64,000 nt of DNA from Sphingomonadaceae bacterium (GTDB lineage Bacteria; Pseudomonadota; Alphaproteobacteria; Sphingomonadales; Sphingomonadaceae), in NCBI GenBank assembly GCA_024236195.1, contig JACKKZ010000007.1, positions 58,968 through 122,967 on the forward strand, given 5' to 3'. The notes under the pieces are model-generated. The model did no database searches. It was not told the origin of the DNA and saw only the letters and a list, made by a program, of their open reading frames with translations. Each line of letters starts with the position of its first letter. The stretch's first letter is position 1. The translations under genes were made by a program, and so were the position numbers. Positions 51,103 to 59,443 of the stretch are shown piece after piece.

Positions 51103-52911
51103 CTATTCATGCCGGGCACTCGCCACCTTTGTCTTTCCCGATAGTGTCTTCTTGTCTTTCCGATGCGGGTCGATGGCTGGCATCAGGCCGTTACGCGGAT
51201 GGTAAGCATGGCACATTGCGCAGCTGGAGGGAACATCCGCTTCCTTGTCCGCTTCACCCATATGGCAATCGCGACATTGCTTGATCGCGGGCATCAGCAG
51301 GTCGTCAGCGCTTTTGGACTGTCCCGCCAGATGGCAATCGCTGCATTCGGCATCCTTTTCATGCGTCTTGTGATCGAAGAAGCCGCGGATGAAATATTTG
51401 TCGGGCAGATTCACCGGCATCAGGTCCGCGCGCGAACCCTTGCTGGTGGGGATATGGCAATCGCCGCAGACCCCGCCCTTGGACAGCGCCCGGTTGATCG
51501 CAATCAGGCCGCGCTGCGGCTGGCCGAAGTCCTGATAGTAAAGCCCACCACGCGCATATTCACCGGGGCGACGGCGGTCGCTGACAATCGGGCGGCGCGG
51601 AGCACGGCTGAGCCGGGAGAGCGCCGCCTGCATCTTGCCGACATCGCCGTGTTCCAGCTTGCGGAACTGGTCGCCGCTGCGGTCATAGACGAGGCTGTGG
51701 CAGGCCTCGCAATCGCGCTCCATTTCGACCGGCAAATAGTCGCTCTCATCCTTGTTGAGGCGGTGGCAATCCTTGCACTCCATCCCCGCCGAGCCATAGC
51801 CGCGCTTGGCCCCAATGCTGCGCGCCATGCGGGCGACCCCGCCGCGTGTATCCAGATGCACATCATGCGGGAAACGCAGTCCGTTATATTCCTTGGGCTG
51901 GCTGTCGAGCGAGAGGCGCACAGGGTCCTTCTGCCCCGGCTCGGTAAACAGCACCGCCTTGAACTGCGGGTGTGCGGTGCCAAAGTCCCCGGCATTGCCG
52001 AGGTCCGTATCGGTCAGCCGCTTGTCTAGGCTGCCATGGCAATCGGCGCAGAATGCCTGCGGCGTGGGCAGCATTTTGGTTTTGCCTTCATGCTCGGTAT
52101 GGCAATCCGAGCAGACGCCGGGGCCAGACTTGCCAAAGGCATGGGCGATATCCCACTGCACTTGGTCGCCCCAGGGCAGGGGGCCACGTGCCGGAGCCAT
52201 GCGGTCAGGCTTGGCGTGGTCCTCGATCACCGTGTCGATCCGTTTCGACAATTCGCCGTGGCATGACAGGCACGTCTTGTCGGTCACCGCTTCGAAGGGG
52301 GTGACGTGGCAGGCCTCGCAATTGTCCTCCAGCCCTTCATGGGCGAGGCTGAGCGAGCCGGTGCTCCAGCTGGCATCCATCAGCACCGCGCCCGGCTGGT
52401 CATAATCCGGCTTGACCTTTTCGCGGGTGAGGTGGCTGAAGATCGGCACGGCGAGGAAGGCGATCAATATGCCGACCAGCGCAACCCATGCCACCGCGCG
52501 CTTGCTGGGCATGGCACTGGCGAGGGCAAAGCCGCCGACCTTGTCAGCGCGTGCCCCTTCGGCCGCTTCGGCAACGCGGATGGAGATGGCGGGCACGCCG
52601 CCTTCGCCTTGCGAGACGGTAAGGCGGTAATTGCCAAAGCCCATTTCGCCGCCGCCGCGCGGGTCGATTATAGCGCTGCTGGTGTGGCGTCCCTCCACGC
52701 TAAAGCCAAGCGAACTGACCGCCTCCACCGCCAGCGTGCCATCTTCGCGCTGGGTGACACGGGCATGGTTGAGCTCGACCGCCAGATCATCAAGGTGGAT
52801 TTCGTTCGCGGCATCGCGCCCGATACCCAGCTCAGTGCCTGGCAATTCCTTGCGGCGAACGATTTCGCGGCCGCTGGCGGTGACGTCGATGGTCTCGATC
52901 AGGAAAGTCAT
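51103..52911 (-). CDS. FHA-domain decaheme c-type cytochrome
   Basis: This 602-residue protein has an N-terminal FHA-like domain (about 20-100, with ELGIGRDAANEIHLDD and ELNHARVTQ), one membrane helix (about 138-160) and a C-terminal heme domain. Ten CXXCH sites are seen: CEACH, CLSCH, CSDCH, CADCH, CKDCH, CEACH, CGDCH, CSDCH, CRDCH and CAMCH. The layout puts the FHA domain in the cytoplasm and the hemes in the periplasm. FHA domains bind phosphothreonine, so the anchor may dock a phosphorylated protein. It follows the b-type membrane gene by 10 bases. Confidence 0.9.
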   Translation of the reverse strand: MTFLIETIDVTASGREIVRRKELPGTELGIGRDAANEIHLDDLAVELNHARVTQREDGTLAVEAVSSLGFSVEGRHTSSAIIDPRGGGEMGFGNYRLTVSQGEGGVPAISIRVAEAAEGARADKVGGFALASAMPSKRAVAWVALVGILIAFLAVPIFSHLTREKVKPDYDQPGAVLMDASWSTGSLSLAHEGLEDNCEACHVTPFEAVTDKTCLSCHGELSKRIDTVIEDHAKPDRMAPARGPLPWGDQVQWDIAHAFGKSGPGVCSDCHTEHEGKTKMLPTPQAFCADCHGSLDKRLTDTDLGNAGDFGTAHPQFKAVLFTEPGQKDPVRLSLDSQPKEYNGLRFPHDVHLDTRGGVARMARSIGAKRGYGSAGMECKDCHRLNKDESDYLPVEMERDCEACHSLVYDRSGDQFRKLEHGDVGKMQAALSRLSRAPRRPIVSDRRRPGEYARGGLYYQDFGQPQRGLIAINRALSKGGVCGDCHIPTSKGSRADLMPVNLPDKYFIRGFFDHKTHEKDAECSDCHLAGQSKSADDLLMPAIKQCRDCHMGEADKEADVPSSCAMCHAYHPRNGLMPAIDPHRKDKKTLSGKTKVASARHE

Positions 52912-52921
52912 CGCCGCGCCC

Positions 52922-53800
52922 TCACCAGTAATAGAACACGCTGATAATATGCGCGGTCAGGGCCGCGAGCAGCGCGATGGTTACAGGGATATGGATGAAG
53001 AGCCAGACTTCGAGCATGGCCTTGATCTTCATATGGCGGCGGATCTGGTCAAGCTGCGCCTTGCGCCGCGCCAGCAGCGCGCGGACGCGTTCATGGGCGC
53101 TGTCAGCATCGTAATTGCCGGAGAAAGCGTCCAGCGCAGCGGCGGTGGCGCAATTGCCATAGCTGTTGGTCAGCCGTCGCCACATGCCTGCTCCGAACGT
53201 GTCCTGTTCCAGCGCGGCGATCACCGTATCGGCTTCATGCCGGTCCAGCGGCTGGGCAGCGCGGCGCAGCTGTCCGTCAATGGAATCAAGCGCTTCGACC
53301 ATCATCTCGGTGGTCATTTCCTTGCGATTATCGCTCAGCGCCTGCGGCAAGCGGACATAGGCGATGATCCCGTAAATGCCGGACAGGATCACCAGCATCA
53401 TCAGCACATAGGCCAGCGTGTGGACATTCCAGCCCAGCTGGAATCCGGTGTGCAGCGTGGCGATGACGATCAATGACAGGCCGAGATAGACATGCGCGCT
53501 GGTCCACGCCTTCAGCGACCAGTGGCCTTCGCTCATATTGCGCTTGCGGATGCCCAGCAGCGCCAGCCACACGATCAGCCCCGCGCCAATCGTGCCCAAA
53601 GTATAGCCATACCATGTCCCGCCATTGGGCCGCGGCTGGACGTCAATGCTGAAATAGATCGCACTGGTGACGATGCAGCTTATCAGCGCGACCCACAGCC
53701 ACAGGAACTTGCGATGCGTCAGGAAGCTGCTGTGATCGGCTGCGCGGCGCTGTTCAATCGCGCTGGCACCGATGGGCTTTTCATCGGGGACGGAGGCCAT
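52922..53800 (-). CDS. Membrane b-type cytochrome-like protein
   Basis: This 292-residue protein has about six membrane helices in two groups with a cytoplasmic-looking middle (about 155-250). Histidines suited to heme ligation are in WTSAHVYLG, ATLHTGF, NVHTLAY, WLFIHIPV and LTAHIISV. The pattern resembles ferric-reductase or cytochrome b561-type quinol enzymes. The ATG overlaps the upstream flavoprotein stop (TGATG). It could pass electrons from the cytoplasmic flavo-ferredoxin to the periplasmic decaheme protein. Confidence 0.75.
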   Translation of the reverse strand: MASVPDEKPIGASAIEQRRAADHSSFLTHRKFLWLWVALISCIVTSAIYFSIDVQPRPNGGTWYGYTLGTIGAGLIVWLALLGIRKRNMSEGHWSLKAWTSAHVYLGLSLIVIATLHTGFQLGWNVHTLAYVLMMLVILSGIYGIIAYVRLPQALSDNRKEMTTEMMVEALDSIDGQLRRAAQPLDRHEADTVIAALEQDTFGAGMWRRLTNSYGNCATAAALDAFSGNYDADSAHERVRALLARRKAQLDQIRRHMKIKAMLEVWLFIHIPVTIALLAALTAHIISVFYYW

Positions 53801-56265
53801 CAATCGGTCTCCTCGGCAAAGCGGGTGATGGACAGGAAGCGTTCTGGCGAGACGCGGATCGCCGCCCCGGTGGGGCAGGCGCGCACGCAGCTGGGGCCGC
53901 CTTCAATGCCGGAACACATGTCGCATTTGATCGCGAATTTGCCCGGCTTCTTGCCGGTTTCCGCTTCCTGTTCCTCCATCTTCTTCTTGCGCCAGCCATA
54001 GCTTGGCTCGCCCGGGCCAGGTCCCTTGCCGAAAAAAAGCCACGACAGCAGCGAAGGCTTGGGCGGCGGCTTCGCATCCATGCGGATCACGCCATAGGGG
54101 CAGTTGCGCTGGCAATTGCCGCAGCCAATGCAGGTCTCGTCAATGAAGACTTCGCCATCCGGCCCGCGCTTGATCGCATTGGGCGGGCAATCGGCCATGC
54201 AATGCGGATGCTCGCAGTGGCGGCAGGATGTCGGCACATGGAGATGGGCGTAGGTGGTGCCCGCCTCGCGGTTGAGACGCGAGAGGCCATCATGGCTGTC
54301 AGCGCAGGCCTTCTCGCAATTGTCGCAGCCGACGCAGAGTTTCTCGTCGATCAGCAGCACATCGGTCGCCTCGCCAATGCCATTATCGACGAGGAACTGC
54401 GCGGTCTGTGAATACATATCGACTGCACTGCCGAAGCTGTCCTTGCGGCTTTCGACAAATTCATTGGTCGCGCGGCGTCCAGCCATGTCTGCCAGCGCGC
54501 GTTCGCGCAGTTTTGGCTTGGCATCGAGGACCTTGAGGAACTCCTCGCCCGGCAGTTTCACCACTTGCGACTTCACTGCCGCCTTCACCGTGGCGGTGCG
54601 CTTCGATCCGTCGATCACTGCCATTTCGCCGAAATAGGACCCGGCGGGCAGGTAGGAGAGGAACACCGGCTTGCCGCCCAGATCCTTCTCCACGATCATC
54701 GAGCCGCGGCGGACCACGAAGACATCCTTGTCCTCGCCGCCTTCTTGCACCAGCACTTGTCCGGCGCGCGCTTCGATCACTTCGGCCTTGTCGACGAGGT
54801 CCTTGATATCGGCCGGGGTCAGGCCCGAACCGAACATTTGCAGTAGCTGGCGCTCGATAGAGATGCGGTTGACCGCGCGCCCGACCGAGGGGTTGGTCGC
54901 GATCAGCTTGAGCGCGGCATTGCGCGAGAATTCGACGCAGATCGTCGGCTCCGCTGCACGCACGGTGGAGCCGCGCTTGCGCCCGGAAATCAGGCCGACT
55001 TCACCGAAGATGGAACCTTGCTCAATCGGCACGGTGATGGAGGAATCCGCCGGGTTGATCTCCACCGCGACTGACCCTTCGGCAATGGCGAACATGGAGG
55101 AGCCCTCGGCATTGCGCTCGAAGATCACTTCGCCCTTGTCGTAGGAATGGACCCGGCTTTCCAGCATCAGCTCGCGCATTTGCAGTGGGGAAAGCTCCTG
55201 CAGGATCACCACCTGCTTGTTGAACGTCTCCAGCCAATAGTCGACGCTCTTGCTCCCCGGCAGGCCGGCAAAGCGCTCCTCGAGGATTTCCTCATCCGCA
55301 GGCTTGAGGTCGGCATTCCCGTTGAGGAATTCGATCACGTCATGGCCCTGGTTCATGCAGTGCTTGATCAGCGGGTACCCCGCCAATGCGCCGATCACAT
55401 GAATGCCGGATTTGGTGGTTTCAAAGCTGGGCGAAAGCTTGGGGAAAGCGTCGCGGTCTTCGCTGGTAAACTCGATTCCGCAGGCCTCCACGAAATCGCG
55501 TGGCGGCTTGGAGCCCATACGTGCAATGATGCGGTTGCAGGGGATGGTTTCCTGCCCGTCGCGCGTTTCCAGTACCAATTGGCCGTCTTTCACTTCCGCC
55601 GGGGAAGTTTCGCGGCGGACCAGTACGCGCCCTTCCTGCTCGGCTTCCATCAGCGCATCGACATTGCCCTTCTTCGCACGGGCAAAGCTTTCACCGCGAT
55701 TGAGGATGGAGACCACATTGTTCTGCTTCGGATCCTTGGCCAGACCCAGCGCATTCTCGATCCCCGCATCGCCAGACCCGATGACAGTAATGTGTTCGTC
55801 GTAATATTCTTCGGGATCATCAAGTTGGTACTGGACCAGTGGCTTGTCGCCGCCGGGGACACGCAGCAGGTTCGGGTTGCCCTGCGTGCCGATGCTGAGC
55901 ACCACTGCTTCCGCTTCAATTGTGGAGCCATCTTTCAGCTTGATCGTGAAATTGCCGGTTTCGCCGGTGATTTCGGTCACTTCGGCGTTCAGCCGGACAT
56001 TGACCTTTTGCTCTTCCACCTGGCGATCCCAGGTGCCGAGGATGTCTTCGCGAATCCCCTCTTCAAAATCGAAGTCAGAGCGCAGGTTCAATACGGATGG
56101 CGTTGCCATCACATATTTGCCCTTCTGGTATTTGTAGATCGTGTCGGAAAGGTGATCGGTTTTTTCGATCAAAATATGGGCCATTCCGAGCGCAGCCGCA
56201 CGGGCGGCGGCGCTAAGCCCCGCTGGTCCCGATCCGACAATAGCCACGCGAAATCGATCCGGCAT
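53800..56265 (-). CDS. Flavin reductase fused to two cyclic-nucleotide-binding domains and a four-cluster ferredoxin
   Basis: This 821-residue cytoplasmic protein starts with a two-dinucleotide-fold reductase (about 1-315; GSGPAG at 11-16, then TVIGSGDAG). Two cyclic-nucleotide-binding domains follow. Their phosphate cassettes keep the key Glu and Arg (FGEVGLISGRKRGSTVRA and FGEMAVIDGSKRTATVKA). The C-terminal part has four cysteine sets for [4Fe-4S] clusters (CVGCDNCEKAC, CRHCEHPHCMADC, CIGCGNCQRNC, CDMCSGIEGGPSCVRAC). The CXXC disulfide of thioredoxin reductase is absent. The ATG at 56265 with GGGGGG upstream is preferred to 56331. It heads a minus-strand operon. Confidence 0.92.
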   Translation of the reverse strand: MPDRFRVAIVGSGPAGLSAAARAAALGMAHILIEKTDHLSDTIYKYQKGKYVMATPSVLNLRSDFDFEEGIREDILGTWDRQVEEQKVNVRLNAEVTEITGETGNFTIKLKDGSTIEAEAVVLSIGTQGNPNLLRVPGGDKPLVQYQLDDPEEYYDEHITVIGSGDAGIENALGLAKDPKQNNVVSILNRGESFARAKKGNVDALMEAEQEGRVLVRRETSPAEVKDGQLVLETRDGQETIPCNRIIARMGSKPPRDFVEACGIEFTSEDRDAFPKLSPSFETTKSGIHVIGALAGYPLIKHCMNQGHDVIEFLNGNADLKPADEEILEERFAGLPGSKSVDYWLETFNKQVVILQELSPLQMRELMLESRVHSYDKGEVIFERNAEGSSMFAIAEGSVAVEINPADSSITVPIEQGSIFGEVGLISGRKRGSTVRAAEPTICVEFSRNAALKLIATNPSVGRAVNRISIERQLLQMFGSGLTPADIKDLVDKAEVIEARAGQVLVQEGGEDKDVFVVRRGSMIVEKDLGGKPVFLSYLPAGSYFGEMAVIDGSKRTATVKAAVKSQVVKLPGEEFLKVLDAKPKLRERALADMAGRRATNEFVESRKDSFGSAVDMYSQTAQFLVDNGIGEATDVLLIDEKLCVGCDNCEKACADSHDGLSRLNREAGTTYAHLHVPTSCRHCEHPHCMADCPPNAIKRGPDGEVFIDETCIGCGNCQRNCPYGVIRMDAKPPPKPSLLSWLFFGKGPGPGEPSYGWRKKKMEEQEAETGKKPGKFAIKCDMCSGIEGGPSCVRACPTGAAIRVSPERFLSITRFAEETD

Positions 56266-56371
56266 CAAAACCCCCCGTTGATCCCGCGACCCTTTTTTTG
56301 CCATCATAAGGAAAGAGGCGCAAACCTCCACCCTTGATCGCTAATTTTCTTTCCTCTTTTGAGCGCGGGAC

Positions 56372-57310
56372 ATGGACCAGAGTCAACAGGACACATCGGG
56401 AAAAACCGGAAATTCACGCATCGGACTGGGCTTGCTGGCCGCTGCCGTGCTGGTTGCAGGCGGGGCCGTGGGCTATCGCGCCTTGCAGGGGGACACGGAG
56501 GAAGCACCGGTGGCAGCGCCTGATGGCGATGCGCCGCTGTCGCTGACTGAGCTGGAAGCGCAGGCCCAGGCGGACCCCATGAACTCGCAGGCCTGGAGCG
56601 AGCTCGGCTTCGCCTATTACAGCGCTGGCCGCTATGACGATGCGGCGCGCGCCTATCGTCAGGCGGCGGAAGGTGATCCTGACAATGCCACCCTGTGGTC
56701 TTCTGCCGGGGAAGCGCGGGTGCTGGCCAGCAATGATGACCCGATGCCGCCGGAAGCGGTCACTGCCTTTGAGAAGGCGCTGGCGCTGGACCCGACCGAT
56801 CCGCGGGCGCGCTATTTCCTTGCCGTGCGAAAGGATCTGGCGGGCGATCATGAAGGCGCGATTGCGGATTGGCTGGCCTTGCTTGAAGACACACCGCCGG
56901 GTGCGCCATGGGAAGCAGACCTGCGCCGCACGATCAAGCAAGTGGGCAAGATCAACCAGATCGAGACCGCCAGCAAACTGGCCAAGGCCGACGCTGCCAA
57001 GCCGAAGGCGCCGGAATTGACCGCTGGCAACGCCATTCCCGGCCCCAACCAGCAGCAAATGGATGCAGCCGGGCGGATGCGGCCCAGCGAACAGCGCGAC
57101 ATGGCGGTGTCCATGGTCGAGCGGTTGGAAGGGCGGCTGAAGAGCGATCCGTCCAATGTCGATGGCTGGGTGATGCTGATGCGCAGCCGCATGACGCTGG
57201 GTGAACCGGACAAGGCAGCAAAGGCGCTGAAGGATGCCGTTGCGGCGAATCCTGCCGCAGCCAAGCGCCTCCAGCAGGAGGCGCAGGCGCTGGGCGTACC
57301 GGCGGGCTAA
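56372..57310 (+). CDS. CcmI/CycH-like TPR protein, cytochrome c maturation
   Basis: This 312-residue protein has an N-terminal membrane helix (about 18-37) and TPR repeats (about 55-165 and 230-305; SELGFAYYSAGRYDDAARAYRQA). The last block, SMVERLEGRLKSDPSNVDGWVMLMRSR, is typical of the periplasmic part of CcmI/CycH, which hands apocytochrome c to heme ligation. Only one membrane helix is present, where full CcmI has two. It is divergent from the redox operon by 106 bases. A second maturation factor for nearby multiheme proteins is inferred. Confidence 0.75.
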   Translation: MDQSQQDTSGKTGNSRIGLGLLAAAVLVAGGAVGYRALQGDTEEAPVAAPDGDAPLSLTELEAQAQADPMNSQAWSELGFAYYSAGRYDDAARAYRQAAEGDPDNATLWSSAGEARVLASNDDPMPPEAVTAFEKALALDPTDPRARYFLAVRKDLAGDHEGAIADWLALLEDTPPGAPWEADLRRTIKQVGKINQIETASKLAKADAAKPKAPELTAGNAIPGPNQQQMDAAGRMRPSEQRDMAVSMVERLEGRLKSDPSNVDGWVMLMRSRMTLGEPDKAAKALKDAVAANPAAAKRLQQEAQALGVPAG

Positions 57311-58590
57311 TTCAGCGGTGGCAGCGGAGGTTTCTGGCCTTTGGGCGGGTCAATCGTGATGTGGATCTGGCTGAGCGAAAGGATCGCAATATAGAAACCG
57401 ATCACGGACAGCGCGCTTGCGCCCAGCACAGCAAAGGATGCGCCTTTCAGGCCTGCCCAGCCGATTGATGTCTCCAGCACTGCGAACGCCAGCAAGGTGG
57501 GGATAGCGCGCGCCATGAAAGCGGTGCCTGCGCGGCCAACGGAAACCAGCAGCGATTCGAGACTCGCGCCGATCAGTTCGATAGCCCCGGCAATCGCCAG
57601 GATCACCATCGTCCAGTACATCTTGCTGAATTCCTGCCCAGCAATCAGCACCAGTGCCTGCCGCCCGAAAATGATCGTGATGCCAATCGCCAGCAAGCCA
57701 CCAATGGCAGCGATATTGGCCATGCGCCGGGCGAGCGCCAACGCATCTTCCTTCGCCTCGACCAGCTCCGGATAGATGGCCTTGGATATAGTCTGCGCCA
57801 ATTGCACCAGCGCCTGGCCCAATTGCGAAGCGACGCGGAAACCGCCAGCATAGGCTTCCCCGCCAATTGCACCGACCAGCAAGATCATCACTTGCTTGGC
57901 ACCCACGGCGAGGCTGCCTGACATGTTGGTGGCCCATACGAAACGCCATGCGTCAGGATGGTCACGCGGCAATCGCAGCAAGCTGATTTGAGACAAGTCG
58001 ATCTTCTCAGAGCGCGCGGCAATGATCCAATAAGCCAGTGCAACCGCGACTTCGGCGCCACCCCACGCCAGCACGAAGCCAGTCACAGTCGGCATGTAGA
58101 AGTAGGCAAGGATCGCACCGATGGCGCGCGCTACCGGCAGGACGGAATCAGCCGCAGTGGCGAGGCCATATTTGAAGCGAAGGCGTAGCAGGCCGGTGGG
58201 CGTCGAGCGGATAGCCGCGAGCGAAACGAAGCAATAAGCAAAGGTCAGCCACAGCAATTCCTTCGGCAAGGGCAGCCAGTATTGCGCGCTCCACACTAGC
58301 CCGGCAGCGAGGATCGTGCCGAGCACGACGGAGAGCATGTCAAGCGCAATGGCAAATCCGGTTGCTTCCCCGGGCCCTTCCGGCTCGGAACCCCAGCGCA
58401 CGACAAATTGCCAGGTCTGGAAATTGGCCAATCCCGTAACTGTCTGCCCCAGTGCTACGATGATCGCGAAATAGCCGAATGCCTCAAGCCCAAGTGTCCG
58501 GGTCGCCAGCGCAAGATAGACAAGGCTAAGCACGGCGTTGACGCCGCGACCACCCAGTAGCCATCCGATATTGCGCATCAGGCGTCGCAT
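57307..58590 (-). CDS. Polysaccharide (Wzx-like) flippase
   Basis: This 427-residue protein has about 12 membrane helices and the MATE/Wzx pattern (GRGVNAVLSLVYLALATRTLG at the start). It would flip lipid-linked sugars. The ATG at 58590 fits the family start; an upstream frame to 58737 has no hydrophobic content. It overlaps the convergent TPR gene by four bases. No glycosyltransferase is adjacent. Confidence 0.85.
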   Translation of the reverse strand: MRRLMRNIGWLLGGRGVNAVLSLVYLALATRTLGLEAFGYFAIIVALGQTVTGLANFQTWQFVVRWGSEPEGPGEATGFAIALDMLSVVLGTILAAGLVWSAQYWLPLPKELLWLTFAYCFVSLAAIRSTPTGLLRLRFKYGLATAADSVLPVARAIGAILAYFYMPTVTGFVLAWGGAEVAVALAYWIIAARSEKIDLSQISLLRLPRDHPDAWRFVWATNMSGSLAVGAKQVMILLVGAIGGEAYAGGFRVASQLGQALVQLAQTISKAIYPELVEAKEDALALARRMANIAAIGGLLAIGITIIFGRQALVLIAGQEFSKMYWTMVILAIAGAIELIGASLESLLVSVGRAGTAFMARAIPTLLAFAVLETSIGWAGLKGASFAVLGASALSVIGFYIAILSLSQIHITIDPPKGQKPPLPPLN

Positions 58591-58714
58591 CGGGTTCTCG
58601 CTTGTCCTTTCCTTGCCTGATTTCGTTACTCGTTCAGGCGGGAAAGCGGCTCTAACCCGATAGCTGTTTTTGGCAAGACTTGCCATGAACCGGGCAAACC
58701 GACAGGGCATGGGC

Positions 58715-59443
58715 ATGAAGATCATCTTTAGTCGCAAGGGTTTTGACAGTGCCGCAGGTGGCGGGCCGTCGCCGATTGTCGATGGCAGGCCGCTAACCCT
58801 GCCGATCCCAGCGGGGGTTGCCTCGCAGACAAGCTATGGCGAGCTGGGGCTGGGCGAACATGCCGCGCGGGCGAGCCGGGGGCGGTTGGCACATGGAGAT
58901 CTGTGCCACCATGACCCGATGTTTCTGTCTGATGGCACTTGCTTGTTCGGGCAGGTTGGTGCCGCTCAGACCCACCTCCAGAACCAGTGGGTCGGGGTTG
59001 GTGACGTATTCCTGTTTTTTGGCCTGTTTTGCGAGGAAGGCGGCGATCCGCATCATCGTTTTTTCGGCTGGCTGGAGGTTGAAGAAGTCATTCCGCTGGC
59101 TGGTTGCAATCCAGCCCGATTGGCCGAGTTCGCCGCGTATGGCCATCCCCATGCACTTGCCCCGCATGGCTCCAACGACACGCTCTGGCGCGGACCGGGC
59201 GGAGTAGCGGCGCGGGCTAGCGATGGGTTGAGGCTGACTGTCCAGGAAGGCCCTCCAAGCCTGTGGCAGCGGCCTGCATGGCTGCGCCGTGGCGGCTTGT
59301 CCTATCACGACCGGGCGGACCGCTGGCTGCGCGGCGGGCGGCTCAAGAGTGTGGCGAGGGGACAGGAATTCGTCGCCGACATCGGGCGACGGCGCGAACC
59401 GAGGGAATGGCTGGAGCGGATCTTGGCGGAGATGCGGGGTTAG
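58715..59443 (+). CDS. Nmad3-like putative nucleotide modification protein
   Basis: This 242-residue protein begins MKIIFSRKGFDSAAGGGPSP and continues with LCHHDPMFL, WVGVGDVFLFFG and NDTLWRGPGG. These segments match my memory of the Nmad3 domain, predicted to act in nucleotide or DNA modification. The ATG at 58715 is chosen because AGGG lies seven bases ahead; ATGs upstream (58685, 58709) are possible. No methylase, restriction or phage gene is nearby. It overlaps the convergent tolC gene by four bases. Confidence 0.68.
   Translation: MKIIFSRKGFDSAAGGGPSPIVDGRPLTLPIPAGVASQTSYGELGLGEHAARASRGRLAHGDLCHHDPMFLSDGTCLFGQVGAAQTHLQNQWVGVGDVFLFFGLFCEEGGDPHHRFFGWLEVEEVIPLAGCNPARLAEFAAYGHPHALAPHGSNDTLWRGPGGVAARASDGLRLTVQEGPPSLWQRPAWLRRGGLSYHDRADRWLRGGRLKSVARGQEFVADIGRRREPREWLERILAEMRG

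Noticed and set aside
55147..56337. 396-codon plus-strand open frame opposite the flavoprotein
   Set aside because: It mirrors a coding sequence with clear FAD and CNB motifs and has no binding site or family match.
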